Shown: piece after piece, positions 26,616-36,528 of the stretch
Layout of the letters: every line of letters begins with the position of its first letter
Position numbering within the stretch: position 1 is the first letter of the stretch
Origin: Siccirubricoccus deserti
Lineage (GTDB): Bacteria; Pseudomonadota; Alphaproteobacteria; Acetobacterales; Acetobacteraceae
NCBI RefSeq assembly: GCF_014283215.1
Contig: NZ_JACOMF010000012.1
Location: forward strand, 1-64,000
Length of the DNA: 64,000 nt
Direction of reading: 5' to 3'
Program-made: the position numbers and the translations under genes
The notes under the pieces: generated by a model
Databases searched by the model: none
What the model was told of the DNA's origin: nothing
Seen by the model: the letters and a program-made list of their open reading frames with translations, nothing else

Positions 26616-27755
26616 ATGCGGCTCGCCAGCTTCAATGTGGAGAACCTGTTCGAGCGCGCCCGCGCTCTGAACCAGACCGACCGGGAGGCCACGAGGCGCC
26701 TGCTCGACGCCCAGGCCAGCCTTAACGCCACCTTCCGCAAGCCGAAATACACCGCCGCCGACCGGCGGAAGATGGTCGGATGGCTGGCCGACCTCGGCCT
26801 GGCCAGGGCGGATGAGTCGAAGGACGCCCTGTTGCGGCAAAACCGCGGCAAGCTGCGCCGGCGTCAGGTCGGCAGATTGGAGATCACCGCCGCCGGCGGC
26901 GAGGACTGGATCGGCTGGGTGGAACTGAAGACCGAGCCGGTGAACGCCCGTGCCCTCGACAACACCGCCCGGATCATCGCCCTGCTGCGGGCCGATGTGC
27001 TGGCAGTGATCGAGGCGGAAAGCCGCCCGGCGCTGCGCCGCTTCGCCACGTTGATGCTGCCCGGCGTCGGTTTCGACCCGGCCGATGCGCCGGAGGAGCC
27101 GCCGCCGGCCTATCCGCGGGTGATGCTGGTCGATGGCAATGACGACCGCGGCATCGATGTCGGCCTGCTGGCCGGCGAGGGATTCGCCATCCACTGCGTC
27201 ACCAGCCATGTCGACGACCGCGACGCAAAGGGCAGGCTGATTTTCAGCCGCGATTGTCCGGAGTACGAGGTGGCGCTGCCTGGCGGCGGCACGCTGCATC
27301 TGTTGGTCAATCATTTCAAGAGCCAGGGCTTCGGCGGCAAGGCCGCGAGCGATGCGAAGCGGCTGGCCCAGGCCGAGCGGGTCCGGGCACTCTATGAAGC
27401 CCGACTCCAGGCCAACACCGAGTTCGTCGCGGTGCTCGGCGACCTGAATGACCGGCCGGAAAGCGCTCCGCTGGCGCCGCTGCTCGGCAACGGTGGTCCG
27501 CGCGACGTCAGCACCCACCCCGGCTATCAGGACGACGGCCGCCCCGGCACCTGGCGCAACGGCACCGCGGCGAACAAGCTGGACTACATCCTGCTCTCGC
27601 CGGCGCTGTGGGACCGGGTGGAGGCGGCGGGTGTCGAGCGGCGCGGCGTCTGGGGCGGCACCAGGGGCACGCTCTTCCCGCATCTGGCGACCATCACGCG
27701 GGAGGAGGAGGCGGCCTCCGACCATGCAGCGATCTGGGTGGATCTGCGTCTCTGA
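26616..27755 (+). CDS. Endonuclease/exonuclease/phosphatase (EEP) family protein
   Basis: A 379-residue EEP-fold hydrolase. It begins MRLASFNVENLFERA (metal-binding Asn and Glu), has LLVNHFKSQGFG, LGDLNDRPES (catalytic Asp/Asn) and ends with ASDHAAIWVDL (catalytic His). No signal peptide is seen. Substrates of the family range from DNA to phosphoesters, and specificity cannot be assigned. GGAGAGG precedes the ATG at a suitable distance. Confidence 0.85.
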   Translation: MRLASFNVENLFERARALNQTDREATRRLLDAQASLNATFRKPKYTAADRRKMVGWLADLGLARADESKDALLRQNRGKLRRRQVGRLEITAAGGEDWIGWVELKTEPVNARALDNTARIIALLRADVLAVIEAESRPALRRFATLMLPGVGFDPADAPEEPPPAYPRVMLVDGNDDRGIDVGLLAGEGFAIHCVTSHVDDRDAKGRLIFSRDCPEYEVALPGGGTLHLLVNHFKSQGFGGKAASDAKRLAQAERVRALYEARLQANTEFVAVLGDLNDRPESAPLAPLLGNGGPRDVSTHPGYQDDGRPGTWRNGTAANKLDYILLSPALWDRVEAAGVERRGVWGGTRGTLFPHLATITREEEAASDHAAIWVDLRL

Positions 27756-28090
27756 AGCCTTGGCCGGACCCGCGGCCGGGGCCACTGCCGCGGGCGTTTC
27801 CTCCGGCCAATGGCATGCGATCGGCCGGTGGCACTGGACACATTGCCGCTTCCGGCACCCGCATTCGCCGACGCCAATCCGTCGTGGGCCGTGCAAAAGC
27901 CGAAGGATTGGCTGAAAATTGATGCTTTCTGCCATAAAATCGGTTCGGTAGCGTGCGTTGTGCCCTGGCCTGTACCCGGCGGCCAGCGCCTTGCCGGGGG
28001 GCGGGCCGCGTGGCACTTGTGCCGCGCGATCGCTGCCCAACCTGGTCGCGAGCCCTTCCAGGCGGCGCCGCCAACGCGAGGAGGTTCTGC
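27756..28090. other. Intergenic region upstream of galU
   Basis: About 335 bp without a convincing frame. A local drop in GC near 27915-27945 is where the promoter of the galU operon would be expected, but no clear -35/-10 pair with proper spacing was seen. Confidence 0.35.
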
Positions 28091-28966
28091 TTGCCCGTCA
28101 CCAAGCCGTTGAAGAAGGCCGTCCTCCCCGTTGCCGGGCTCGGCACCCGCTTCCTGCCGGCAACCAAGGCGCTGGCGAAGGAAATGCTGCCGGTGGTCGA
28201 CCGGCCGCTGATCCAATACGCCATCGATGAGGCGCGCGCCGCCGGCATCGAGCAATTCTGCCTCATCACCGGCCGCGGCAAGACCGCCATCGTCGAGCAT
28301 TTCGACGTGGCCTACGAACTGGAGAAGACGCTGGAGGAACGCGGCAAGAACGACATACTGGCCGAGCTGCGTGATCTGGCGATTGAGCCCGGAGCGATGA
28401 TGACGGTGCGCCAGCAGGTGCCGATGGGCCTCGGCCACGCCATCTGGTGCGCCCGTGCCTTCGTTGGCGACGATCCCTTCGCCATCCTGCTGCCCGACGA
28501 TCTGATGCAATGTGACCCACCCTGCATGACCCAGCTCGCCGAGGCCTACCGCGAGACCGGCGGCAATGTCGTCGCCATCGAGGAAGTGCCGATGGAGCGG
28601 GTGAACCGCTACGGCGTGCTCGACGTGGCCGAGGACAAGGGCCGCTTGGTCTCGGTCAAGGGGCTGGTCGAGAAGCCGCCGGCCGACAAGGCACCCTCCA
28701 ACCTCACCATCATCGGCCGCTACGTGCTGATGCCGGAAGTGATCGGGCATCTCGCCAGGATGGAGCGTGGCGCCGGAGGCGAGGTCCAGCTGACTGACGG
28801 CATGGCCAAGCTGATCGGCAACCAACCCTTCCACGGGCTGCGCTACACTGGCCGCCGTTTCGACTGCGGCGACAAGATCGGCTTCCTGGAGGCGCAGATC
28901 GCCTTTGCGTTGAGCCGCCCGGATATGGCACCAGCCGTGCGCGAGTTTCTCAAACGCTACAGCTGA
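28091..28966 (+). CDS. galU: UTP-glucose-1-phosphate uridylyltransferase
   Basis: Makes UDP-glucose from UTP and glucose-1-phosphate. The nucleotide-binding motif GLGTRFLPATKALAKEMLPV, EEVP, YGVLD and VEKP are classical GalU elements. The conserved sequence begins a few residues after a TTG at 28091, which is preceded by a strong ribosome site (GAGGAGG). No ATG lies in a suitable place, so I chose TTG. It is 291 residues long. It opens an operon with ugd (16 bp downstream) and a phosphohexomutase. Confidence 0.93.
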   Translation: MPVTKPLKKAVLPVAGLGTRFLPATKALAKEMLPVVDRPLIQYAIDEARAAGIEQFCLITGRGKTAIVEHFDVAYELEKTLEERGKNDILAELRDLAIEPGAMMTVRQQVPMGLGHAIWCARAFVGDDPFAILLPDDLMQCDPPCMTQLAEAYRETGGNVVAIEEVPMERVNRYGVLDVAEDKGRLVSVKGLVEKPPADKAPSNLTIIGRYVLMPEVIGHLARMERGAGGEVQLTDGMAKLIGNQPFHGLRYTGRRFDCGDKIGFLEAQIAFALSRPDMAPAVREFLKRYS

Positions 28967-28982
28967 TCCGGGGGCATAGGAT

Positions 28983-30302
28983 ATGCGTATCGCCATGGTG
29001 GGGGCAGGCTATGTCGGCCTCGTCTCCGGCGCCTGCTTTGCCGAATTCGGCACCGACGTCTGCATCGTCGACACCGACGCCAGCAAGATCGAGGCGCTGC
29101 GGGGCGGCCGTATTCCGATCTACGAGCCAGGCCTCGACAAGCTGGTCGAGGAGAATGCCCGGGACGGTCGGCTGACCTTCACCACCGACCTTGAGGAAGC
29201 GGTGCGTGGGGCCGATGCGGTGTTCCTGGCCGTTGGTACCCCGACCCGGCGCGGCGACGGTCACGCCGACCTTACCTATGTCTATGCCGCGGCCGAGCAG
29301 GTGGCGAAGGCCGCCTCCAACCCGCTGGTGCTGGTGACCAAATCCACCGTCCCGGTCGGCACCGGCCAGCAAGTGCTGGAGATCGTCCGCAAGGCCCGGC
29401 CGGGCCTCGCCATCACTGTCGCCTCCAACCCGGAATTCCTGCGCGAGGGCAGCGCCATCGGCGATTTCATGCGGCCCGACCGCGTGGTCATCGGGGTTGA
29501 GGAGGGCGAGGCGGGGGAGCGATCGCTCGCCGTGCTGAAGCGGCTGTACCGGCCGCTGAACCTGATCGAGGTGCCGATCCTCGCCACCCGGATCGAGACG
29601 GCGGAGCTGATCAAATACGCCGCCAATGCCTTCCTTGCGGTCAAGATCACCTTCATCAACGAGATTGCCGACCTCTGCGAGAAGGTCGGCGCCGATGTGC
29701 ATGACGTGGCCCGCGGCATGGGGCTGGATGGCCGGATAGGCCGCAAATTCCTTCACGCCGGGCCGGGCTATGGCGGATCCTGCTTCCCCAAGGATACCCT
29801 GGCGCTGGCACGCACGGCGCAGGACCAGGGCGCCCCGGTGAAGCTGGTGGAAACCACCATTGCGGTGAATGATGCGCGCAAGGCCCAGATGGCTGAGCGG
29901 GTGATCGCCGCCTGCGGCGGCAGCGTCGCCGGCAAGACCATTGCGGTGTTCGGCCTGACCTTCAAGCCGGAGACCGACGACATGCGCGACGCACCCTCGC
30001 TTGTGGTGGTGCCGCGGCTGGTCGAGGCTGGCGCCACGGTGCGGGCCTTCGACCCGCAGGGCACGGCGATGGCCCGGCCGATGCTGCCGGGCGCGGTGCA
30101 TTACGCCAGGAGCGCGCTCGATGCCGCAGAGGGGGCCGATGCGCTGGTGCTGCTGACCGAATGGAACGAGTTCCGCGCCCTGGCGCCGAAGCGGCTGCGC
30201 GCCGCCATGCGCGGGGATGTGCTGCTTGACTTGCGCAACGTTTACGACCCGGAGGCTATGCGCGCCGCCGGGTTCCGCTATCAATCCATTGGCCGCCCAT
30301 GA
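28983..30302 (+). CDS. ugd: UDP-glucose 6-dehydrogenase
   Basis: Oxidises UDP-glucose to UDP-glucuronate with two NAD+. The N-terminus [22 protein letters not shown] is the NAD-binding fold, [12 protein letters not shown] is the family signature, and the catalytic Cys lies in [16 protein letters not shown]. It is 439 residues, typical length. It uses the product of galU directly upstream, giving precursors for exopolysaccharide or lipopolysaccharide. Confidence 0.95.
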   Translation: MRIAMVGAGYVGLVSGACFAEFGTDVCIVDTDASKIEALRGGRIPIYEPGLDKLVEENARDGRLTFTTDLEEAVRGADAVFLAVGTPTRRGDGHADLTYVYAAAEQVAKAASNPLVLVTKSTVPVGTGQQVLEIVRKARPGLAITVASNPEFLREGSAIGDFMRPDRVVIGVEEGEAGERSLAVLKRLYRPLNLIEVPILATRIETAELIKYAANAFLAVKITFINEIADLCEKVGADVHDVARGMGLDGRIGRKFLHAGPGYGGSCFPKDTLALARTAQDQGAPVKLVETTIAVNDARKAQMAERVIAACGGSVAGKTIAVFGLTFKPETDDMRDAPSLVVVPRLVEAGATVRAFDPQGTAMARPMLPGAVHYARSALDAAEGADALVLLTEWNEFRALAPKRLRAAMRGDVLLDLRNVYDPEAMRAAGFRYQSIGRP

Positions 30303-30327
30303 CGGCGTGCGGTCGGGAGAGCCTTGC

Positions 30328-31743
30328 ATGACGGTCTTCAGCCACCGGTTCGACCCGACGGTGCTGCGGGAATACGACATCCGCGGCATCATCAGCGAGA
30401 CCTTGCGTCCCGAGGATGCCTTCGCCATCGGCCGCTGCTTTGGCAGCCTGGTGGTGCGAGCCGGCGGAAGCAAGGTGGCGGTTGGCTACGACGGCAGGCT
30501 GTCCTCCCCGGATCTGGAGCCGCAGCTTGTCGCGGGCCTGCGCGCCTGCGGGCTGGAGGTGCTGCGGGTCGGGCTGGTGGCGACGCCGATGCTGTATTTC
30601 GCCGCCTACCAGCTCGGCACCGATGGCGCGGTCATGGTCACCGGCAGCCACAACCCGCCGAACTACAACGGCTTCAAGATGATGCTGGGCAGGAAGCCGT
30701 TCTACGGCGCGCAGATCCAGGAGATCGGCCGGATGGCGGCCGAAGGCGACGTGGTGCCGGTCTCGACCGCCGGCAGCGATGCCCAGGTGGATGTCGCCGC
30801 GGCCTATGCCGACCGGGTGATGCAGGATTATGACGGCGGCGAGCGCAAGCTGAAGGTGGTGTGGGATCCGGGCAATGGCTCCGGCTGCGCCATCACCAAG
30901 GTGCTGGCCGAACGGCTGCCGGGCGAGCATTTCGTCATCAACGGCGATGTCGACGGCACTTTCCCAAATCACCACCCCGACCCGACCGTCGCCAAGAACC
31001 TTGAACAGCTCATTGCCGCGGTGGCGAACGAGGGGGCCGACCTCGGCATCGCCTTCGACGGTGACGCCGATCGCATCGGTGTGGTGGACAATGAGGGCCA
31101 GATCCTGTTCGGCGATCAGCTGCTGGTGGTGCTGGCGCGGGACGTGCTGAAGGCGATGCCCGGCGCCACCGTCATCGCCGACGTCAAGGCGAGCCAGGTG
31201 CTGTTCGACGAGATCGCCAAGGCCGGCGGCAATCCATTGATGTGGAAGACCGGCCATTCGCTCATCAAGGCCAAGATGGCGGAGACCGGCAGCCCGCTGG
31301 CCGGCGAGATGTCCGGTCACATCTTCTTCGCGGACAAATGGTACGGCTTCGATGACGCGCCCTATTCCGCGGTGCGGCTGCTCGGCATCATCGCCCGGGC
31401 GCGCGAGACGCTGGCGGCGATGCGCGCGGCGTTGCCGCAGGTGATCAACACGCCGGAGTTGCGCTTCGATTGCGCCGAGGACCGCAAATTCGCGGTGGTG
31501 CAGGAGGTGAAGGACCGCCTCGCCGCTGCCGGCGCCAAGGTCCAGGCGGTTGATGGCGTGCGTGTGCTGACCGGCGATGGCTGGTGGCTGCTGCGCGCCT
31601 CCAACACCCAGGCGGTGCTGGTGGCGCGCTGCGAGGCAAGCTCCGAGGCCGGGCTGGAGCGGCTGAAGGCGCAGCTTGCCGAACAGCTTCGGGCCTCCGG
31701 CCTGGCGGCGCCGGACTTCTCGGGTGCCAACGCCGGGCACTGA
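30328..31743 (+). CDS. Phosphomannomutase/phosphoglucomutase
   Basis: A 471-residue alpha-D-phosphohexomutase (AlgC/ManB type) interconverting hexose 1- and 6-phosphates. The phosphoserine loop [13 protein letters not shown], the metal loop DGDADRIG and sugar-binding GEMSGH are all present. Its start at 30328 follows GGGAGAG. In this operon it would supply glucose-1-phosphate to GalU, and mannose-1-phosphate for other pathways. Confidence 0.93.
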   Translation: MTVFSHRFDPTVLREYDIRGIISETLRPEDAFAIGRCFGSLVVRAGGSKVAVGYDGRLSSPDLEPQLVAGLRACGLEVLRVGLVATPMLYFAAYQLGTDGAVMVTGSHNPPNYNGFKMMLGRKPFYGAQIQEIGRMAAEGDVVPVSTAGSDAQVDVAAAYADRVMQDYDGGERKLKVVWDPGNGSGCAITKVLAERLPGEHFVINGDVDGTFPNHHPDPTVAKNLEQLIAAVANEGADLGIAFDGDADRIGVVDNEGQILFGDQLLVVLARDVLKAMPGATVIADVKASQVLFDEIAKAGGNPLMWKTGHSLIKAKMAETGSPLAGEMSGHIFFADKWYGFDDAPYSAVRLLGIIARARETLAAMRAALPQVINTPELRFDCAEDRKFAVVQEVKDRLAAAGAKVQAVDGVRVLTGDGWWLLRASNTQAVLVARCEASSEAGLERLKAQLAEQLRASGLAAPDFSGANAGH

Positions 31744-31745
31744 CG

Positions 31746-31920
31746 CCGATCCGCTTCAACCCTCTGCGCCAGGTGGCGCAGAGGTCATCGGGCCGGTCAC
31801 TGAAGCCGAGCCGATTCAGCCTTCGCATCGTGCGGCACTGCGGCCATCGGAGCGGTTGTGCAAGCCGGTCCGATTCAGCCCTTCGCGCCATGCGGCGCCG
31901 CGGCCATCGGATTGGTCAGG
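31746..31920. repeat. Three imperfect tandem copies of a 59-60 bp unit
   Basis: Units start at 31746, 31806 and 31865. Each begins CCG-TCCG-TTCA (as in CCGATTCAGCC) and ends near GCCATCGG-GGTC. The first contains a strong hairpin, CTCTGCGCC-AGGT-GGCGCAGAG, directly after the mutase stop. The array lies between convergent genes and may have arisen by duplication of a terminator-like unit. Confidence 0.65.
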
Positions 31921-32101
31921 GCGCCAGCTTGACCATCGACAGATGCGGTCGGAATACGCGGCCTTCCTTGTCCTTCACCTCGACACGGATGCCGCGGCCA
32001 CTGTCTACGGTCTTGACGACAACGCCGCGCCGGTTCGAGGTGACGCCGGCGCCGACAGTCTTGAACTTCACGCTGTCGCCACGCTTGAACTGATTGGCCA
32101 T
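31916..32101 (-). CDS. Small TUDOR-like/SH3-like basic protein
   Basis: A 61-residue protein starting MANQFKRGDSVKFKTVG, preceded by GGGAGGG at the right distance. Short beta strands (GVVVKTVDSGRGIRVEVKD, MVKLAP) suggest an SH3/TUDOR-type barrel like the small Hva1-TUDOR or KOW-like proteins. Function is unknown. An upstream in-frame ATG at 32173 would add 24 residues without conserved character. Confidence 0.65.
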   Translation of the reverse strand: MANQFKRGDSVKFKTVGAGVTSNRRGVVVKTVDSGRGIRVEVKDKEGRVFRPHLSMVKLAP

Positions 32102-32205
32102 GTCGTCCCTCCCATGCTTTGGGACTGACGACATAGGGGTTTCAGTTGCGTAAGGCAAAAGCGTGACCCGCACCTCATCTCCGTCGCAAGACTGTCAGTC
32201 TTCGG

Positions 32206-33312
32206 TCAGGCCATGCCGCCACGCGCAGCAATTGGCCAGAGACACTCCACCCGGCCGCCACGCACCCCGACATACCAGTCGTAGCGATCCACCGTCGGGT
32301 CGCAATGCCCCGGCACCAGCCTGAGCCTTTCGCCAAGTGCCGGTGCATTGCCATCCTCGACCAGCAGCTTGCCATGTTCATCGGAAGCACCGACGTAGCG
32401 CAGCCCGGGCCTGTCGTGCACCAGCGGCAAGCCGCTGTCGATCGCCACCGCCTTGTGCCCGGCATCGACCACGGCAACGCCAGGGATCGCCCGACTCATC
32501 ACTGTCGCCAGCACGAAGAGGCTGTGGCGGAACGGCGGCGGTGCCTGGTTGCGGGCGTAGTCGCCATCCATGAAAGCGTAGGAGCCGGCCTGGATCTCGG
32601 TATAGACGCCGCTTGCCGCCTCAAGCCCGAAGGTGCCGGTGCCACCGCCGCCAACGATCGGGCAATCAAGCCCACGCTGCCGGAGTTGTTCGACAGTGCG
32701 CCGCGTCACCTCGGCGGCATGGCCGATGGCGGCAGCGCGTTCCTCCGGCGTGCGCTTGTGCTGGGCGCTGCCGTGGTAGCTTTGCAAGCCGCCGAAGCGC
32801 AGATGCGGACTCGCGGCAATGGTCTCGGCCAGTGCCACCGCGGCGGGGCCGGGTGCCACGCCGCAGCGGGCGGCGCCGCAGTCAATCTCGACCAGCATCG
32901 GGATGCGCACGCCGCCCGCCTCGGCGGCCGCGGCGATGGTGGCGACCTGCTCGGCGTCATCGGCACAGACCGCGACGCTGCTGATCTTCGCCAGCGCGGC
33001 CAGCCGCGCCAGCTTGCGGCCGCCGACCACCTGGTTGCTGACCAGAATGTCGGGGATGCCGCCCCACGCCAGCGCCTCGGCCTCGGCCACCTTCTGCACG
33101 CATTGCCCGACCGCGCCGCGGGCCATCTGCAGCCGCGCGATCACCGCCGACTTGTGGGTCTTGGCATGCGCCCGCAGCTTCGCTCCGGTTGGCGCCAGCA
33201 GTGCCGCCATGGCGTCGAGATTGGCTTCGAAGGCATCAAGGTCGAGCAGCAGCGCGGGGGTGTCCACCTCCTCCTCGCGCATTCCTGGTTCGGCGGGGGG
33301 CGGCTGAAGCAT
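32206..33312 (-). CDS. PLP-dependent D-amino-acid aldolase/dehydratase (DSD1 / D-threonine aldolase family)
   Basis: A 368-residue fold-type III PLP enzyme. The PLP lysine lies in RAHAKTHK near the N-terminus, the glycine-rich phosphate site in VGGGGTGTFGLE, and the C-terminal metal site in PGHCDPTVDRYD (His and Cys ligands to Zn/Mn). The family includes D-threonine aldolase, D-serine dehydratase and 3-hydroxy-D-aspartate dehydratase. These cannot be separated by eye. It is transcribed alone. Confidence 0.86.
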   Translation of the reverse strand: MLQPPPAEPGMREEEVDTPALLLDLDAFEANLDAMAALLAPTGAKLRAHAKTHKSAVIARLQMARGAVGQCVQKVAEAEALAWGGIPDILVSNQVVGGRKLARLAALAKISSVAVCADDAEQVATIAAAAEAGGVRIPMLVEIDCGAARCGVAPGPAAVALAETIAASPHLRFGGLQSYHGSAQHKRTPEERAAAIGHAAEVTRRTVEQLRQRGLDCPIVGGGGTGTFGLEAASGVYTEIQAGSYAFMDGDYARNQAPPPFRHSLFVLATVMSRAIPGVAVVDAGHKAVAIDSGLPLVHDRPGLRYVGASDEHGKLLVEDGNAPALGERLRLVPGHCDPTVDRYDWYVGVRGGRVECLWPIAARGGMA

Positions 33313-33940
33313 GGCGATTTCTCCGTGACCCGCCGCAGGTTAAGCCCCGTATCCGTGGCCGGCCAGCCAGCCGTAACGGACGGTGGTTGGCTTCAGCGCG
33401 ATGGGCGGTGACGTCGCTGCGTCCGGACTGGCCGCGGCACCAGGGCAAGCCGCGGCTTCGGCCCGTGGGCAAGCCAGCCTGCCGCAGCCGGGCGTGGCCG
33501 GAAGGCGGCGATGCGCCGGGCACTGGCCGGCCGCAGCACCGGCCCAGCCGATCGGCCACGCCATGCGGCGCCGCCACCTCCACCCGGCGGCCCCATCCAT
33601 GCGCGCATACGCCAGGCCGACACGCTACTCCGGCAGGACCGGCGGGCCGGCCTGCTTCTCGATGCAAGCGGCGGGCGGCACGCCCTCCACCTCGGCATTC
33701 TTTTGGATCGGCCTGATGACGCTGTCGTAGCGGAGCGCAGGCGTCTCAATCGCCGCCTGCGGCAGCACGCAACCGCCGGTGAGCGGCGCATGACCCGGCA
33801 GCCCGGCGAGCAGTATCCAGGGGGCCGGAAGCGGCGAAAGCGGGGATACAGGCGTGATGACCTCGATCCCAACTAGGTTGACGGGCCTCGGCCGGTTCGC
33901 GGAGGCTCGCAGCCGGCCAAGGCCGCCGCAGGGACCGACG
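33313..33940. other. Region downstream of the cyclotransferase-like gene, with one clean frame lacking a start
   Basis: On the minus strand a frame ending at the TAG at 33625-33627 can be read back to about 33870 without interruption. It encodes LLAGLPGHAPLTGG, ETPALRYDSVIRPIQ and EGVPPAACIEKQ, with regular GC-rich third positions. No ATG, GTG or TTG lies at a sensible place, so it may be a decayed or frameshifted gene. The remaining sequence, 33313-33620, shows nothing recognisable. Confidence 0.3.
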
Positions 33941-34318
33941 TCACCCCACCCAGGACGCCGTCGAGGCCCGCCACCGCGCCGCGACCCAGGCCTGCGCCCA
34001 GACCGGCCCGCGTGCCGTGGTGACCCGCACTGGTCGCAACCGGTAGGACGGCCCCTCGTAGCACGCCAGATGCGCCCGCGCCGCCGCCGGGGCGCGGAGC
34101 AGCGCCCCCTCCGTCACCGCGCCCGGCCGGGCGATGAGGGTAGGGTAGGGCGTGCCGCGCAGCCCCACCCGGGCAAAGCCGGCCAGCCGGGCCGGCCGCA
34201 GCCGCCGCGCCAGTCCCGGCTCGCCGGACCGGCGTGCCAGCACGCGCGCATCGAGCAGTGTGCCGTAGAGGAAGAGGATCACGCGGTGCGCAAGGCTCTG
34301 GCCGCGAGCGGCGCGCAT
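33941..34318 (-). CDS. Gamma-glutamylcyclotransferase-like (AIG2/GGCT fold) protein
   Basis: A 125-residue protein with the GGCT-like opening LFLYGTLLD (substrate loop YGTL), GLRGTPYPTLI and a Glu in ACYEGPSYRL as expected for the catalytic region. The family cyclises gamma-glutamyl amines, but members vary widely. Its ATG overlaps the stop of the upstream sensor kinase (TGATG), so translation is coupled. The tail beyond residue 105 is Trp/Arg-rich. Confidence 0.75.
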   Translation of the reverse strand: MRAARGQSLAHRVILFLYGTLLDARVLARRSGEPGLARRLRPARLAGFARVGLRGTPYPTLIARPGAVTEGALLRAPAAARAHLACYEGPSYRLRPVRVTTARGPVWAQAWVAARWRASTASWVG

Positions 34319-36528
34319 CAGCCAGCGGCGCCGGCCGGCTGGATGGTGCCCACGGTGCTGGTGGGGAGAGGGGTGTAGCCGGGCAGGGCGCGGCTCGCCG
34401 GCAGGGTGACCAGCAGCCGCTGTCGGTGGCCCGGCAAGGCCTCCGCCTCGACCCCGCCGCCGTGTGCCTCCACCAGGGCCCGGGCCAGCGGCAGGCCAAG
34501 GCCCGCTGGCCGGGTGAGCATCTCGGGTCCGGCGAAGGGTTCGAAGGCGCGCGGCGCATCCTCCGCTCCGGCGTGCTCGATCCAGATGCGGAACCCCGCA
34601 TCTGCGCTGTAATCCGCGCCAAGCCTGATCCGCCCATCCGGCGGCGAGGCCCGCAGCGCATGCGACAGCAGCCGGTCGAGCGATTGGCGCAGCCGGGCAG
34701 GGTCGCCACGCAGCGCCGGCATCTCGGTCAGCGCCAGGCCGATAACGATGCCGCGCGCCGCGGCCTCGGGCGCCGCCGCCAGTGCCGCCTCGTCCAGCAG
34801 CCGCGGCACCGGCACGCGGTCTTCGGCGAGGCGGAGCTGCCCGGCCTCCAGCTGCGCCTGCTCCAGCACATCGTTGAAGACGTCGAGCAGCTGGCGGCCG
34901 CCGGCGACGATATGGCCGGCGAATTCCTGCCGGCGTGCCGTCGGGACCTCGGCGCCCTGCAGCAGCTCGGCGAAGCCGATGATGGCATTGAGCGGGGTGC
35001 GCAATTCGTGGCTCATGGCGCCGAGGAAGCGGCTCTTGGTCCGGCTCGCCGCCTCGGCGCGCACCACCGCCTCGGCCAGCCGGCCCATGGCGTCCGCCCG
35101 CCGCGCCGCTTCCAGCGCCAGGGCGGCAAGGTCGGCCAGGGAGGCGAGGAAGCCCTGCTCCTCGGTCGTCCAGACCCGCGCCTCGCCACCCGAGCAGGCG
35201 GAGACCAGGCCGAGCAGTTCGGCGCCGACCCGCACCGGCGCCGACAGCAGGGCGCCGATCCCGAAGGGCTGCACATAGGGCTGCAGCAATTCGGCGACGC
35301 GCGGGTCGGTCCGGGCGTTGCCGGCGGCGATCTGCCGCCCGGCCTGCAACGCGGTGGCAAGCACCGGGCCGCAGGGCAGCACCTGCAGCGCGGCATGCTT
35401 CGGGGTGGTGGGCGGGATCGGCCTGCCATCCATGCTGACCAGGGCCTGCAGCCGGAAGCTCGTGCCTGCGGCGTCCAGCCGCCATACCCCGGCTTCGACC
35501 CCATCGATCCCCTGCACCGCCGCCTCGCTGATCAGCCGCAGCATGCCCGGTAGATCGGCGGCAGCCTGCGGCATGGCATTGGCGATGCCGGTCAGCAGCC
35601 GGGCCTGGGTCTCGAGCCGGGTGGTGCGTACCGCGGCGTCCAGCGCGGCGCGGCGCCGGGCGCTGATGTCCTCAATCACCACTACCGCCCCGTCCGGACG
35701 GCCCTCGGCATCATATAGCGGCGCGGTCGAGATCGAGACCGGCAGCCGGGCTCCGTCCTTGCGCATCCGCACCGTCTCATAGGCCACCACCCGCTCGCCC
35801 CGCCGGGTCGGAGCCTGGACGGCACGGGCGGCTGCCTCCTGGTCGGGCGGAACATGCAGGCCAAAGCGGCCGATGGCCTCCGCCGCAGACCAGCCGAACA
35901 CCCGCTCGGCGGCGGGGTTCCAGTCGGTGACGTTGCCCTCTCGGTCGATGGTGAGCAGCGGCAACGGAATCGCTTCGACCACCGCGCGGTGGTGCCCCTC
36001 CAGCAGGGCGTGGCGCTGACTGAGGCGTTCCGCCTCGGCCTCATGCTCCTCATGCCGTAGCAATTCGCCAGCCAGCGCGGCGATGTCGGCGAGCAGGTCG
36101 AGGTCGCCCGGTGCGACCCCGTCGGGATGCGGTATCATATCCAGGCCGCAGACGGTGCCGACGCAGTGTCCATCCGCGCCGCGGATCGGCATGCTGACGA
36201 AGAAGCGGATGCCAGGAAGGTTGGCGGGCAGGCTGCCGGGGTTGAAGCGCGGGTCGCCGGCTGCGTCGCAGATCACCAGCGGGGTATTGCTGTCGGCCGC
36301 GAGGCCGCAGAGGAGATCCGCTCGCGGTACCGGCTCGCGCGGCAGGCCGACGGTGGAGATGAGGCGGATCTCGTCGCTTCCGACCAGGGCGATGGTGGCC
36401 ATCGGCACACCGAGTTGCCGGGCGGCCAAGCGGCAGAGCCGGTTGAAGCGTTCTTCCAGGAGGCTGGTCTGGCCGGTCGCCCTGTTGCAAATTATGGATG
36501 GCGGCTTCGGCATGCCATCGGCGCCCAT
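34318..36528 (-). CDS. GAF-PAS-GAF sensor histidine kinase with degenerate ATPase domain
   Basis: A soluble 736-residue sensor. In order: an N-terminal GAF domain (about 20-165), a PAS/PAC domain (about 190-310), a second GAF domain (about 325-475) and HisKA with MSHELRTPLNAI (His about 507). The ATPase domain looks damaged. The N-box reads LLSHALRASPPDG (His instead of the metal-binding Asn), and the usual D-x-G-x-G G1 box is replaced by EHAGAED, although GLGLPLARALVEAHGG (G2) remains. The start at 36528 follows AGGAAAGG. The frame opens further upstream (36681) without conserved sequence. Confidence 0.82.
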   Translation of the reverse strand: MGADGMPKPPSIICNRATGQTSLLEERFNRLCRLAARQLGVPMATIALVGSDEIRLISTVGLPREPVPRADLLCGLAADSNTPLVICDAAGDPRFNPGSLPANLPGIRFFVSMPIRGADGHCVGTVCGLDMIPHPDGVAPGDLDLLADIAALAGELLRHEEHEAEAERLSQRHALLEGHHRAVVEAIPLPLLTIDREGNVTDWNPAAERVFGWSAAEAIGRFGLHVPPDQEAAARAVQAPTRRGERVVAYETVRMRKDGARLPVSISTAPLYDAEGRPDGAVVVIEDISARRRAALDAAVRTTRLETQARLLTGIANAMPQAAADLPGMLRLISEAAVQGIDGVEAGVWRLDAAGTSFRLQALVSMDGRPIPPTTPKHAALQVLPCGPVLATALQAGRQIAAGNARTDPRVAELLQPYVQPFGIGALLSAPVRVGAELLGLVSACSGGEARVWTTEEQGFLASLADLAALALEAARRADAMGRLAEAVVRAEAASRTKSRFLGAMSHELRTPLNAIIGFAELLQGAEVPTARRQEFAGHIVAGGRQLLDVFNDVLEQAQLEAGQLRLAEDRVPVPRLLDEAALAAAPEAAARGIVIGLALTEMPALRGDPARLRQSLDRLLSHALRASPPDGRIRLGADYSADAGFRIWIEHAGAEDAPRAFEPFAGPEMLTRPAGLGLPLARALVEAHGGGVEAEALPGHRQRLLVTLPASRALPGYTPLPTSTVGTIQPAGAAG

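Noticed and set aside
28950-30473. 507-codon minus-strand frame opposite ugd
   Set aside because: Antisense shadow. The plus strand encodes a complete UDP-glucose dehydrogenase with its catalytic Cys.
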